Below are positions 54,405-63,909 of a DNA stretch of 64,000 nt, piece after piece. The notes under the pieces are model-generated. The model was not told the origin of the DNA. It saw only the letters and a list, made by a program, of their open reading frames with translations, and did not search any database. Numbering within the stretch: the first letter of the stretch is position 1; every line of letters starts with the position of its first letter. The DNA is taken from the NCBI RefSeq assembly GCF_023721755.1, contig NZ_JAMDLH010000004.1, positions 62,001 to 126,000 on the forward strand, read 5' to 3'. Both the position numbers and the translations under genes were made by a program. This DNA comes from Pleomorphomonas sp. NRK KF1 (GTDB lineage Bacteria; Pseudomonadota; Alphaproteobacteria; Rhizobiales; Pleomorphomonadaceae).

Positions 54405-55499
54405 ATGGCAATGGCAACCCAGGAACTCCTCGCGATGACGCTTCTTCCTCCGACCTACGACATCGGCAAATCCTACGAGGAGAACCTCAGCGCCGGCCCG
54501 GTCTACGCCGGCGCCATCCCGCCCATGCCGGCCACCGGGAAGACATGGTCCTTCCTGGGCTTCGATCTCTCCTCCCCGATCGGCGTGCCGGCCGGCCCGC
54601 TGCTCAACGCCGCCTATGTCGAGCTTTACGCCCGCCTCGGCTGGGACGTGCCCGTCTACAAGACGGTGCGCAGCATCGCCCGCGCCTCGCATCCCGTGCC
54701 GAACTGCCTGTTCATCGCCACCGACATGCTGGCCGAAGCCGACGCCCACACCACCCGCACCGTCGCCCCTGCGCCGCAGTCGGTCGACGGCCTCACCATC
54801 ACCAACTCCTTCGGCATGCCCAGCATGGCGCCGGCCCACTGGCAGGCCGACGTTCGCCGCGCGGCCGGGGCGATGCGGCCCGGCCAGCTCATGGTGGTCA
54901 GCATCGTCGGCACCCCCGGCGCCGACGGGCGCGGCCTTGAGGACGACTTCGCCCACACGGCGGCGCTGGCCAAGGCGGCCGGCGCCCGCGTCATCGAGGC
55001 CAACTTCTCCTGCCCCAACGTCGCCAGCGCCGAGGGCGAGCTGTTCCGCGACGCGCGCACCTCCGCGTCCATCGTCCGCAAGATCAAGGAGCGGATCGGC
55101 GACACACCGCTGATCATCAAGATCGGCGCGCTGCCGGAAGACCACCTCGCCGCGGTGATCGAGGCCTGCCTGCCCTTCATCGACGGCGTCGCGGCGATCA
55201 ACACCGTGCCGCTCTCCATCGTCGATGCCGCTGGCAACCAGGCGCTTCCCGGCAACGGCCGCCTGAAGAGCGGCGTCTGCGGCGCCGCCATCGCCGGCGT
55301 CGCCACCGAGATGACCGCCCGCCTCATTGCCATCCGCGATCGCCTCAAGGCGACCTTCGCCGTCGTCAGCGTCGGCGGCGTCATGACGGAAGGCGACATC
55401 GACCAGCGCCTCGCCATGGGCGCCGATCTCGTCATGTCGGCCACCGCCGCCATGTGGGATCCGCTGCTCGCCGCGCGCTGGAAGAGCCGCCAAGGATAA
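54405..55499 (+). CDS. Dihydroorotate dehydrogenase-like flavoenzyme
   Basis: 364 residues. The fold has the DHODH marks: SPIGVPAGPL near residue 60, ANFSCPN in the middle, GALPEDHLAAVIEA and a late VSVGGVMTEGD for FMN phosphate binding. The family oxidises dihydroorotate or reduces dihydropyrimidines. No other pyrimidine gene is nearby, so its substrate may differ. The start is uncertain: ATG 54405 or 54411, or ATG 54435 behind AGGAA. It lies divergent from the secreted paralogs and ends seven bases before the convergent DUF3788 gene. Confidence 0.78.
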   Translation: MAMATQELLAMTLLPPTYDIGKSYEENLSAGPVYAGAIPPMPATGKTWSFLGFDLSSPIGVPAGPLLNAAYVELYARLGWDVPVYKTVRSIARASHPVPNCLFIATDMLAEADAHTTRTVAPAPQSVDGLTITNSFGMPSMAPAHWQADVRRAAGAMRPGQLMVVSIVGTPGADGRGLEDDFAHTAALAKAAGARVIEANFSCPNVASAEGELFRDARTSASIVRKIKERIGDTPLIIKIGALPEDHLAAVIEACLPFIDGVAAINTVPLSIVDAAGNQALPGNGRLKSGVCGAAIAGVATEMTARLIAIRDRLKATFAVVSVGGVMTEGDIDQRLAMGADLVMSATAAMWDPLLAARWKSRQG

Positions 55500-55505
55500 A
55501 CCGCC

Positions 55506-55952
55506 TCACGCCCTCGGCGGGCGCTTCAGGACGAGAAGCGCCTTTGCGTCGCCAAGGTCCGTATCCGAGGCGATGGCGATCCTGAGCCATTTGCCGTCGT
55601 GGAAGGTTTCCGCCGCGTCGTAGAGCGCCATCAGGCGCGGACCGAGCTCGTCGCGCCGCGCCTCCACCTTGTCGCGCTCCACCCCGCCCAGCACGATCAC
55701 CACCGAGAAGGCGCGGTACTCGGGCAGCAGCGTGCAGAAGGCCTTGGATTTCTTGTAGCGCAGCGACCAGCCGTGCTTGCGTCCGCCATAGATCCAGTCG
55801 GGCGCGACCACGCCGGGGTAGGAGGCGGAAATCCACTCCCTGAGCGCCGTCCAGCAACCGAAGGCGGCCTCCCCCATCCACTCGCGAACCGCCGCCTCAT
55901 CCGGCACCGCCGACTTGTCGGTCAGCCGGTCGCCGATCTCGGGCACGTTCAT
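55506..55952 (-). CDS. DUF3788-family protein
   Basis: 148 residues. WTALREWISASYPGV, then WIYGGRKHGWSLRYKKSK and the strand FSVVIVLGGVERDKV fit DUF3788, a small fold of unknown function near the DUF1801 group. GGGAGGG before ATG 55952 is a strong ribosome site; a 20-residue extension upstream is not used. It ends seven bases from the convergent flavoenzyme stop. Confidence 0.75.
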   Translation of the reverse strand: MNVPEIGDRLTDKSAVPDEAAVREWMGEAAFGCWTALREWISASYPGVVAPDWIYGGRKHGWSLRYKKSKAFCTLLPEYRAFSVVIVLGGVERDKVEARRDELGPRLMALYDAAETFHDGKWLRIAIASDTDLGDAKALLVLKRPPRA

Positions 55953-56151
55953 GCCACGCCCTCCCGAAGCACTCCCGGCGAAGTCTATCGCCAACCGTGC
56001 CGGGACGTGCATTCGCCGTTCGGACCGAAGCGTTCAAACGAAAGCCGCGCCTTGCGGACATCCCCGCTCCCGCCAGGCAGGCTGAAACCTGACCGGCGGA
56101 GGAGAAGGCGGCCGTGCCGACCGCGACCGGCACGAACCCGGCGCGAACCCA

Positions 56152-57312
56152 TCAGGCGTAGCGCGGCGCCGACGGCCCGAGACCGATCGAGCAGAGCCAG
56201 TTCAGCACCACCTCGCGCGTCACGTGCTTGTTGTCGACCTGGCAGTGCTCCAGCCCACCGAGGCGACGCTCCTCGAGCGGCAGGAACGTCTTGGACTTGG
56301 ATCCGGCCTGCTCGTAGTTGGTCAGCGCCTGCCGGAGCGGATTGGGCTGGACCAGCGCCTCCTCGGCGCCATGGACGATCAGGAGAGGGCACTCGATCTG
56401 ATGCAGGACGCCTTCGAGATCGTAGGCGAACTTCGGGTCGTTCGCGAACTCGTCGAGGCTCTTGGCGCCGAGGATGCGAAGGCCGTGCGCGGCGAGGCTG
56501 GGGGGCATCCACTTGAGCATGGCAGTCCAGTCGAACTTGTGCGTGCCGCCGTCCGAGATCACCGCCGCGATGCGCTGATCGAAGGAGGCGAAGCGCAGGG
56601 AGTCGTAACCCGAGAAACTTTCGCCGAACACGACGATCTTGTTCGGATCGACTTCCGGCCGCGTCAGGAGGAAGTCGATGGCCCTGGAGTGGAACGCCTC
56701 GCTGTCGGCGCGGCGCGTCTTGCCCTTCTCGTAGAGCGACAGGCTGGTGCCCGGCTGATCGTAGACGAAGAAGTTGTAGCCGCTCTCGATGAAGGCCGGG
56801 CCGAGATTGAAGTAGTTCTCGGTGGAATGCTCCTCGCCGCCATTGAGCGCGAAGAGGGTCGGCTTCGGGCCGTCGACCCAGCGCGGCGAAAAGAAGTAGC
56901 CGTCCAGCAGCACGTCCTCATAGGGGACCTGCACCTTCTCGGGACGGACGTCGAAATACTCCCCGGCTCGCTCGAAAAGCTCGATCGACTTGCGGATCAG
57001 CCGAACCTTCTGGGCCTCGTCGTCCTTCACCATGAACTCGGCGGTCCGGATGTAGTTGCAGGCGCGCGAATAGGCGTCTCGCGCGGCGTACCAGTTGCCC
57101 ACCGCCTCGGCCTGCCGGCCATGCCGCTCCACGGCCTCGGCCGTCGCCAGCCATTCCCGCACCCACGTCTCGTCAACGTTGGGATCGATCCGCTTGCAAG
57201 CCTCGAATATCTCGGTGGCATCGGCGAATCCAAGGGAGGCGAGCCCAAGGATCTTGGTCACCTGGAAGGACTTTCCGTAGTTCTCGGGCCAATGGCTGAA
57301 TTCGATGGTCAC
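56152..57312 (-). CDS. Alpha/beta hydrolase, FrsA/dihydropseudooxynicotine-hydrolase-like
   Basis: 386 residues. A helical N-terminal half (WLATAEAVERHGRQAEAVGN) precedes the hydrolase core. The nucleophile elbow reads FGESFSGY: the serine is there, but the second glycine of GxSxG is replaced by serine. The likely acid is in IVHGAEEALV, with glutamate rather than the usual aspartate, and the histidine in GGLEHCQV. Similar enzymes cleave carbon-carbon or ester bonds. The start is GTG 57312 with AGGAG eight bases before. A palindrome at 57547-57561 lies between this gene and the divergent TetR gene. Confidence 0.75.
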   Translation of the reverse strand: MTIEFSHWPENYGKSFQVTKILGLASLGFADATEIFEACKRIDPNVDETWVREWLATAEAVERHGRQAEAVGNWYAARDAYSRACNYIRTAEFMVKDDEAQKVRLIRKSIELFERAGEYFDVRPEKVQVPYEDVLLDGYFFSPRWVDGPKPTLFALNGGEEHSTENYFNLGPAFIESGYNFFVYDQPGTSLSLYEKGKTRRADSEAFHSRAIDFLLTRPEVDPNKIVVFGESFSGYDSLRFASFDQRIAAVISDGGTHKFDWTAMLKWMPPSLAAHGLRILGAKSLDEFANDPKFAYDLEGVLHQIECPLLIVHGAEEALVQPNPLRQALTNYEQAGSKSKTFLPLEERRLGGLEHCQVDNKHVTREVVLNWLCSIGLGPSAPRYA

Positions 57313-57722
57313 GGTTTTGCTCCTTTGGCAATGGTGCGTGCTTGCGCAGAGACCTGAGGCCAGCCGACGCGACGGTCGTCTCTCGTGCCTTTCGGGTCGT
57401 CGCCGGAACTCGATTGCCGTCTCCGGCCGGTGATACGCGTTCCGCTTGGTCCGGACTCATCCGGCTCAAGCCGGTTTCGGCCTGACCGGCCTGCGCCCGA
57501 TCGGCATCGGCCGATGGCGTCTCCACCTGTGCACCGTCTCACAATTTTGCGTGTCACGCAATATTACTGTTTATGAAATTATTACAGTCACGCATTTATT
57601 ACCCCACTCGAACGACTTCGTCCTCCTCAGTCGGGGTCGCCCGCCGTCCGTCGCCTTGGAAACCCAGCCTGCAACCCGTTGCCCGAGTGGTCTTTTCCAC
57701 CAATGAAGGTAAGATCGACCGC
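57313..57722. other. Divergent promoter region between hydrolase and TetR genes
   Basis: About 410 bases without a supported gene. Its main signal is the palindrome at 57547-57561, in an AT-rich patch that also has ACTGT and ACAGT half-sites at about 57567-57591. Confidence 0.55.
57547..57561. promoter_or_regulatory. Perfect 7-1-7 palindrome
   Basis: TTGCGTGTCACGCAA is a perfect palindrome with a central T. It lies in the AT-rich patch between the hydrolase and TetR genes and is the best operator candidate for that TetR protein. TATTACTGTTTATGAAATTA follows as a possible promoter area. Confidence 0.6.
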
Positions 57723-58331
57723 ATGACAATGGATAGCCCTCCCCTCGGACTGCGCGAACGGAAGAAGCGCGCCGTGCGCGCCAACCTCAGCGCCATCGCC
57801 CTTCGCCATGCGCTGGAGCGTGGCGTCTCGCAGGTGCGCATTGAAGAGATCGCGGCGGAGGCCGACGTCTCCCCGCGCACCTTCAACAACTACTTTCCGA
57901 GCAAGGAAGCGGCCATCATCGACAGCGCCACCATGCGAGCCGAGCGACTGTGCGAGCTCCTTGCCGCCCAGCCCGGCGAGCTGTCGCTCCATGAGGCGCT
58001 CAGCGCCGCCCTGATGACGCTGTTCGAGGATGAACCCGACCGCGACTGGATCAGCCGCGCCAGACTGATCCGCGCCGAGCCGTCGCTGTTCGCCGAAGCC
58101 GCCAAGGCGGATCTCGACATAGAACAGGCCGTTGCCCTCGAGATCGGCCGACGAGCCGGCGTCGATGGCGCAACATGCCTTGCGCCCCGCCTCGCCGCGG
58201 CAACGGTGGTCGCCGCCATCCACGCCGCCGTCGCCTTCTGGCTGGACGCCAACGACGGCACGCTCCGAGAGGCGATCGGCGAGGCCATGTCGCAGTTCCG
58301 CATCGCCGACATCGCCCCCGGCGGGGCGTGA
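57723..58331 (+). CDS. TetR/AcrR-family repressor
   Basis: 202 residues. The helix-turn-helix is in RIEEIAAEADVSPRTFNNYF (about residues 40-59), with an all-helical ligand domain ending at RIADIAPGGA. ATG 57723 is chosen, with AAGG rather far upstream; ATG 57729 is an alternative. It is divergent from the hydrolase gene, so control of that gene is likely. It converges on the RND pump, sharing a terminator, and is less likely to control it. Confidence 0.85.
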   Translation: MTMDSPPLGLRERKKRAVRANLSAIALRHALERGVSQVRIEEIAAEADVSPRTFNNYFPSKEAAIIDSATMRAERLCELLAAQPGELSLHEALSAALMTLFEDEPDRDWISRARLIRAEPSLFAEAAKADLDIEQAVALEIGRRAGVDGATCLAPRLAAATVVAAIHAAVAFWLDANDGTLREAIGEAMSQFRIADIAPGGA

Positions 58332-58360
58332 GCCCGGCCCGAAGCCGACCGCCCAAACGA

Positions 58361-58397
58361 AAGCCGCGCCCCTCACTTTCGCGAAGAGCGCGGCCTT
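58361..58397. terminator. Bidirectional terminator between TetR and RND genes
   Basis: AAGCCGCGC (58361-58369) pairs with GCGCGGCCTT (58388-58397) around an 18-base loop. TTTT follows a few bases later on the plus strand. Both flanking genes converge here. Confidence 0.65.
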
Positions 58398-58415
58398 GTC
58401 ATCTTTTCTCGGCCC

Positions 58416-61400
58416 TCACTCGGCGGCGAGCGGCGCGCCGTCCGGCCCCAGGAGCGTTGGCCTCGGCCCGACCGGCGTGGTCGAGACCAGATGGGGGCGG
58501 GCCGGCGCCGGCGGGTGGGCCTCGGTCTCCGCCTCGATCTCCGTTTCGTCGGACTCGTTGGGATCGGCGATCTTGCCGAACACCCAGGCGATGGCCCGGT
58601 TGAGCCGGTTGATCATCAGGTAGAAGGACGGGATGAACACCAGCGACAGCACGGTGGACACCAGCAGGCCGCCGATCACCGCGATGGCCATCGGCGCCAT
58701 GAACTCGGCGCCCTGGCCGCCGCCGTGCGCCGCCGGGTACATGCCGGCCACCATGGCGATGGTCGTCATGATGATCGGGCGGGCGCGCTTGCGGCCGGCG
58801 TCGATGATCGCCTCGGTCTCGCTGAGGCCGTGCTTCTGACGCTCCACCGCGAAGTCCACCAGCATGATGGCGTTCTTGGTGACGATGCCCATCAGCATGA
58901 GGATGCCGATGATGACCGGCATCGACACGGCATAACCGGTGATGAGCAGCGCCGCCACCACGCCGCCAATGGACAGCGGAATGGAGCCGAGGATGGTGAT
59001 CGGCTGGAACACGCTGTTGAACAGCAGGATCAGCACGATGAACACGATGGTCAGACCCGCGATCATCGCCACGGCAAAGGCCTCGAAGATCTCGGCCTGG
59101 ATCTCGGCGTCGCCGGTGTTCTGGATGGTGACGCCGGCCGGGAAGTTCTTCACCGCCGGCAGGGCGTTGATCTCGTCGAGCCCCTGGCCGGAGGTGAAGC
59201 CCGGCATCATGTCGGTACCCACCTTGACGAGGCGCGCCCGGTCGTAGCGGTCGATGGTCGACGGCCCCTGCCCGAAGCCGATGTCGGCGACGGCCGACAG
59301 CGGCACCGGCGTGCCCGAGGCGGTGGGGATCTTCAGGGCGGCGAGCGTCTCGATGTTGCCGCGGGCGGCGGTGTCGAGCTGCACGCGCACCGGGATCTGC
59401 CGGTCGCCATCGGTGAACTTGGCAAGGTTGGCGTCGACGTCGCCGACCGTGGCGACGCGCAGCGTCTGCGACAGCGCATCCGTCGACACGCCGAGGTCGG
59501 AGGCGATGTCGCGGCGCGGCGTCACGCGGATCTCCGGCCGGGCGAAGGACGACAGCGCCGACGGGTTGGAGAACATCGGATTGCCCCGCATGTCCTCCTC
59601 GAGCGCCGCCGCCGCCTTGGCCACGGCCTCGCCGTCCTTGCCCAGCACGCCGACGGTCGCCTCGCGGTCGCCGCGCTCGTTGACGAAGAAGAAGCGGATG
59701 TCGGGGATGGTGCGCAGCACGTCCTGGACCTGGTACTCCATCTCCTTCTGGGTCCGCACGCGCTCGGTGCGCGGCAGCAGGTTGACGATGACGGCGGCGC
59801 GGCGCGTCTCCAGCGTGCCAGTCGGCGAGGTGCCGCCCATCACGAACACGCTCTTCACCTCCTCGAAGGCATGGAGACGGTCGGCGATGGTGTCGGTCAC
59901 CACCTGCGTGTCGTCGAGCGTCGAGCCCGGCGGCAGTTCGATGGAGGTGACGATGCGCGCCTCATCGCCCGGGGCGAACAGCTCGGTCGGCAGCTTGGCC
60001 GCCTGCCCCATGGCGAACACGAAGGTGGCGAGACAGGCGATGATTGTCACCACCGGCATCACCGGCAGGCTCAACACATGGCCGCGCACGCGCACCTTCG
60101 GCGACCACAGCGTCACCTTCAGGAAGGCGGCATAGGCGCGCACGAAGGGGCCGCCCTCGTGCTCCTCGGGGTGCGGACGGGTGAGCCAGGCCGAGAATAG
60201 CGCGAAGAACACCACGCCCACCGCCATCCACAGCGCCGTCATCTCGCCGCCGGAGCGGGTGAGGAAGTTCACCGTGGCGTCGACGCCCTCAAAGATGCCC
60301 GAGCTCTCGCCCAGCGGGCCGCTGTCCTTCAGCCAGTAGACGCCGAAATAGGCCAGCACGCCGAACGGCACGAACCAGATGATCCGGCGCAGCGCCGTGC
60401 GCACGAAACCGCGATAGACGGGGCGGCCGTCCTCGCCGTCGCCGGTGTAGGGCGTCTTCATGAAGTAGGCGGCCAGCATCGGCGTGATCAGGCGGGCGGT
60501 GAGCAGCGAGAAGAACACCGCCAGCGCCACCGTCAGGCCGAACTGCCGGAAATACTGGCCGGAAATGCCGCTCATGAAGCTGACCGGCGAGAAGATGGCG
60601 ATGATGGTCGTCGAGATGGCGATCACCGCGAGGCCGATCTCGTCGGCCGCCTCCACCGCTGCGCGATAGGGCTTCTTGCCGGTGCGGATGTGGCGGACGA
60701 TGTTCTCGATCTCGACGATGGCGTCGTCGACCAGGATACCCGTCACCAGCGTGATGCCGAGAAGGCTGACCATGTTGAGCGAGAAGCCCAGCATGTCGAG
60801 CGCGAAGAAGGTGGGAATGGCCGACAGCGGCAGCGCGATGGCCGAGATGATGGTGGCCCGGATGTCGCGCAGGAACAGGAGGACGACGATGACGGCGAGC
60901 AGCGCGCCCTCGATCAGCGTCTTCATCGAGTTCTCGAAGCTGTTGTAGGTCTGCACCGTGGAATCGTCGATGCGCTTCATCGACACGCCCGGATAGTCCT
61001 TGGCGAGGCGATCCACCACCTTGCCGACGCCTTCCGACACCGAGGCGTCGCTCGCCCCCTTGGCGCGGTAGATGGCGAAGGCCACGGCCGGGCGGCCGTC
61101 GAGGCGGGCGAAGGACTTCGGCTCGGCCCAGTGGTCGACCACCTGGCCGACGTCCGAGAGGCGGATGTCACGACCGTCACCGAGCGGCAGCCGCGTCGCC
61201 GCGAGGTCGGCGAGCGTGCGGGCGCTGGCCAGCGTGCGCACGGCCTGCGTCTGGCCGCCCACCTCGCCCTTGCCGCCGGAGAGGTCGGCGTTGACCGACT
61301 TCAGCGCCGCGTTGACCTGCGAGGCGGTGATGCCGAGCGCCATCAGGCGGTCGGGGTCGATCTGAACCTGGATCTCGCGCTTGACGCCGCCCATGCGCTC

Positions 61401-61928
61401 GACGCGGCCGACGCCGCTCACCGTCTGCAGGTCGCGGATCACCTTGTCGTCGACGAACCAGGAAAGCTCCTCCGGCGTCATGGCCGGCGAAGCCGCCGCG
61501 TAGGTGATGATCGCCTGGCCCTCGACGTCGATGCGCCGGCTGACCGGCTCGTCGATGGTACCCGGCAGGTCGCTGCGGATCTCGGCCACCGCGTCCTTGA
61601 CGTCGTTGAGCGCCCGGTCGGTGGCGACGTCGAGGTTGAACTCGACCACGGTGGACGACACGCCGTCGGTCACCGTCGAGTAGATGTGACGCACGCCGGA
61701 AATGCCGGCCACCGCGTCCTCCACCGGCTTGGTCACCTGCGTTTCCAGCTCCGAGGGCGCCGACCCGCCGTCGGTGATGGTCACCGAGATCAGCGGCAGG
61801 TCGATGTTCGGCATCATGGTGATCGGCAGCCGGGAGAACGAGTAGAGCCCCAGCGCGATCAGGCAGACGAACAGCAGGATGGGGGGAACCGGATTGCGGA
61901 TCGCCCAGGCGGAAAAATTCCAGTTCAT
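58416..61928 (-). CDS. RND efflux pump inner-membrane transporter (AcrB/HAE1-like)
   Basis: 1170 residues with two six-helix sets and two large periplasmic loops. The proton-relay aspartates are in ILVDDAIVEIENI and the lysine in IVTKNAIMLVDFA, matching the D407-D408-K940 positions of AcrB. The first helix is IRNPVPPILLFVCLIALG. It exports hydrophobic drugs or other compounds in exchange for protons. Its start overlaps the adaptor stop by four bases (ATGA), so it is co-translated. The pump is somewhat longer than AcrB (1049), due mainly to longer middle loops and a proline-rich tail. No outer-membrane factor gene lies in the window. Confidence 0.93.
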   Translation of the reverse strand: MNWNFSAWAIRNPVPPILLFVCLIALGLYSFSRLPITMMPNIDLPLISVTITDGGSAPSELETQVTKPVEDAVAGISGVRHIYSTVTDGVSSTVVEFNLDVATDRALNDVKDAVAEIRSDLPGTIDEPVSRRIDVEGQAIITYAAASPAMTPEELSWFVDDKVIRDLQTVSGVGRVERMGGVKREIQVQIDPDRLMALGITASQVNAALKSVNADLSGGKGEVGGQTQAVRTLASARTLADLAATRLPLGDGRDIRLSDVGQVVDHWAEPKSFARLDGRPAVAFAIYRAKGASDASVSEGVGKVVDRLAKDYPGVSMKRIDDSTVQTYNSFENSMKTLIEGALLAVIVVLLFLRDIRATIISAIALPLSAIPTFFALDMLGFSLNMVSLLGITLVTGILVDDAIVEIENIVRHIRTGKKPYRAAVEAADEIGLAVIAISTTIIAIFSPVSFMSGISGQYFRQFGLTVALAVFFSLLTARLITPMLAAYFMKTPYTGDGEDGRPVYRGFVRTALRRIIWFVPFGVLAYFGVYWLKDSGPLGESSGIFEGVDATVNFLTRSGGEMTALWMAVGVVFFALFSAWLTRPHPEEHEGGPFVRAYAAFLKVTLWSPKVRVRGHVLSLPVMPVVTIIACLATFVFAMGQAAKLPTELFAPGDEARIVTSIELPPGSTLDDTQVVTDTIADRLHAFEEVKSVFVMGGTSPTGTLETRRAAVIVNLLPRTERVRTQKEMEYQVQDVLRTIPDIRFFFVNERGDREATVGVLGKDGEAVAKAAAALEEDMRGNPMFSNPSALSSFARPEIRVTPRRDIASDLGVSTDALSQTLRVATVGDVDANLAKFTDGDRQIPVRVQLDTAARGNIETLAALKIPTASGTPVPLSAVADIGFGQGPSTIDRYDRARLVKVGTDMMPGFTSGQGLDEINALPAVKNFPAGVTIQNTGDAEIQAEIFEAFAVAMIAGLTIVFIVLILLFNSVFQPITILGSIPLSIGGVVAALLITGYAVSMPVIIGILMLMGIVTKNAIMLVDFAVERQKHGLSETEAIIDAGRKRARPIIMTTIAMVAGMYPAAHGGGQGAEFMAPMAIAVIGGLLVSTVLSLVFIPSFYLMINRLNRAIAWVFGKIADPNESDETEIEAETEAHPPAPARPHLVSTTPVGPRPTLLGPDGAPLAAE

Positions 61929-63118
61929 CCCTTCACTCCCGCGCTATCCGTCACTTGCGGCTTGACCTTGTCGCCGCCCCTCAGGAACGTTCCGGCCTTG
62001 GAAACCACCAGCTCGCCCTCGGCGAGGCCGTCGGTCACCTCGACGAGGCCGGCATCGGTGAGGCCGGTCTTCACCTCTCGGGTGTCGACGACGCCGTCCT
62101 TGACCACCTGCACCGTCGGCGTGCCGTTCTCGTCGCTCACCGCCGTCACCGGCAGCACCAGTCCTTCGCTCCTGGCCACCTCGATGGTGCCGCGCGCGAA
62201 GGCGCCGACGCGCAGGTCCTTGCCGTCCGGCAGGGCGATGCGCGCCTTGCCGAGCCGGGTTGCGGCATCGATCTTCGGCAGCACCAGACGCACCTCGCCC
62301 GCCACCGTGGAGTTCGACCCGGCGGGCTGCACCGTCACCTTCTGGCCGACCGCCAGTTCCGGCAGCAGCGTCTCGGTCACGTCGGCGTCGAGCTCGATGT
62401 CGCCGTCCTCGGCGATGACGAACAGCGGATCGCCGCTGGCCGAGGCGACCTGCCCCACCACCGCGTTGCGGCTGAGGATGAGGCCGGCGCGCGGGGCCTT
62501 GATCTCCGTCTTGGAGCGGCGAAGCTCCGTCTCGGCCCGCTGCGCCTCGACCAGCTTGCGCTGCGCCTCGGCGGCGCTCAGCGCCTCCTTGGCGACCTGG
62601 AGCTGGGCCTTGGCCTGTTCGGCCGCCAGCTGGCGCTGGTCGAAGGCGTCCTTGGCCATGGCATTGGTTCCCACCAGGGCCTGGGCGCGTTGGAACGCCT
62701 GGCTCGTCTGGGTCACCAGCGCCTCGGCCGAGGAAACCTGGGCGCGCGCCTGGGCGATCTGCGCGTCGGTGGAGGCGAGCTGCGAGGTGTTCTGGGCGAG
62801 CAGCACGTCGATGGTGTCGACGGCGAGGCGCGCCAGCACCGCCCCCTCCTCGACCCGGTCGCCGGCGTCGAAATGGATGCTCTCGATCTTCAGGCCCTCG
62901 ACGCCCGGCGTCACCAGAACCTGCTCGCGGGCCACCAGCGTGCCCGTCACGATCACCTTCTGGCTGAGCGTCTGTCGGCTCGCCTCGATGACGCTGACGG
63001 TCGGCACGACCTCCTGCGTCGCGGCGGGTGCCGCGGCCTCGTCCTGCGCCAGCGCCGGCAACGTTACGATCGTACCGGCCAGCAGCGCGCCGGCCAGTGG
63101 CATGACCCAGAACTTCAT
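61925..63118 (-). CDS. RND efflux periplasmic adaptor (membrane fusion protein)
   Basis: 397 residues with a signal peptide ending PALAQDE and no lipobox, so it is probably soluble or held by its partner. The lipoyl halves (VTPGVEGLKIESIHFDAGD and APRAGLILSRNAVVG) flank a long coiled-coil hairpin of alanine/glutamine-rich heptads. The beta-barrel and membrane-proximal domains follow, with GKARIALPDGKDL. It links the pump to an outer-membrane channel. ATG 63118 is preferred; an upstream in-frame ATG at 63187 is not used. It is transcribed ahead of the pump. Confidence 0.92.
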   Translation of the reverse strand: MKFWVMPLAGALLAGTIVTLPALAQDEAAAPAATQEVVPTVSVIEASRQTLSQKVIVTGTLVAREQVLVTPGVEGLKIESIHFDAGDRVEEGAVLARLAVDTIDVLLAQNTSQLASTDAQIAQARAQVSSAEALVTQTSQAFQRAQALVGTNAMAKDAFDQRQLAAEQAKAQLQVAKEALSAAEAQRKLVEAQRAETELRRSKTEIKAPRAGLILSRNAVVGQVASASGDPLFVIAEDGDIELDADVTETLLPELAVGQKVTVQPAGSNSTVAGEVRLVLPKIDAATRLGKARIALPDGKDLRVGAFARGTIEVARSEGLVLPVTAVSDENGTPTVQVVKDGVVDTREVKTGLTDAGLVEVTDGLAEGELVVSKAGTFLRGGDKVKPQVTDSAGVKG

Positions 63119-63193
63119 CGCGGAACTTCCCCACCGCCGGTTGTTGCCGGCCTTGAAACATGAACAAAAGTTAATCTGCGAACACATGTGGCC

Positions 63194-63865
63194 TCACCCC
63201 GCATTTGCCAAGGGGTGAGCGGCTTTCGGCGCCTCATTTTCCAGGACGGCGGTGACAACCCGCGACAGGATGGTTTCGGCCCGCTCGACGTCGTAGTCGG
63301 GGTTGAGACCCATGCGCAGGATCACGCCGTCGGCGAAGGCGACCAGCGTCATCATGATCGTTTCGACATCGGCATCGGCGGCGATCTCGCCCGACGCCTT
63401 GGCCTGGGCGAACACCTCGTGCATCAGCTTGCGGTTCTCCACCTCGCACTTGGCGAAGAAGTCGGCCACCGCCGTGTTGCGCATGCTCTCGACATAGACC
63501 TCGAGCATCATCTGCACCGACCGCCGGTCGCGCATGGTGTCGATGTAGGCCAGGCCGCAGCGCAGCAGCCGGTCGTGCAGCGAGCCCGGCTCCAGCATGA
63601 TCTCCAGAATGCGCCGGCCGGCGCACTGCTCCTCCTGGGCGATCGCCTCGATGATGGCGTCCTTGGAGGCAAAGTAGCGGTAGAGCCCGCCGGGGCTCAT
63701 CTTCGCCTCGGCGCAGATCTCCTGCATCGAGGTGCGGTGGAAGCCGGCGCGCGAAAAACAGGTGCGCGCGGCGTCGAGGATGTGCGACCGCCGCTCGTCT
63801 TGCTGCGCCGTCAGGGCTTCGTGCCGCGCTTCGTGCCGCTCTGGCACCGCCATGCCATAGTCCAT
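63194..63865 (-). CDS. TetR/AcrR-family repressor of the efflux operon
   Basis: About 223 residues, reading DAARTCFSRAGFHRTSMQEI and KMSPGGLYRYFASKDAIIEA, the TetR DNA-binding region, with a C-terminal helical domain of the AcrR type. It lies directly upstream of the adaptor gene in the same direction (75-base gap), the usual layout for a local efflux repressor. A strong palindrome at 63894-63909 sits 29 bases before its start, so it probably represses itself and the pump operon. ATG 63865 has AAGGGGAT upstream; ATG 63850 is an alternative. Confidence 0.88.
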   Translation of the reverse strand: MDYGMAVPERHEARHEALTAQQDERRSHILDAARTCFSRAGFHRTSMQEICAEAKMSPGGLYRYFASKDAIIEAIAQEEQCAGRRILEIMLEPGSLHDRLLRCGLAYIDTMRDRRSVQMMLEVYVESMRNTAVADFFAKCEVENRKLMHEVFAQAKASGEIAADADVETIMMTLVAFADGVILRMGLNPDYDVERAETILSRVVTAVLENEAPKAAHPLANAG

Positions 63866-63893
63866 AGGTGTATCCCCTTGCGCACCCGAGGAT

Positions 63894-63909
63894 GCGAACG
63901 AACGTTCGC
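63894..63909. promoter_or_regulatory. Palindromic operator upstream of the efflux repressor
   Basis: GCGAACGAACGTTCGC has perfect six-base arms GCGAAC/GTTCGC. Nested inside it, CGAACGTTCG is itself perfect. The location fits autoregulation by the TetR protein at 63194. Confidence 0.7.

Noticed and set aside
60690-63218. Plus-strand open frame of 842 codons opposite the RND genes
   Set aside because: Antisense shadow over the RND pump and adaptor, which are clear by motifs on the other strand.
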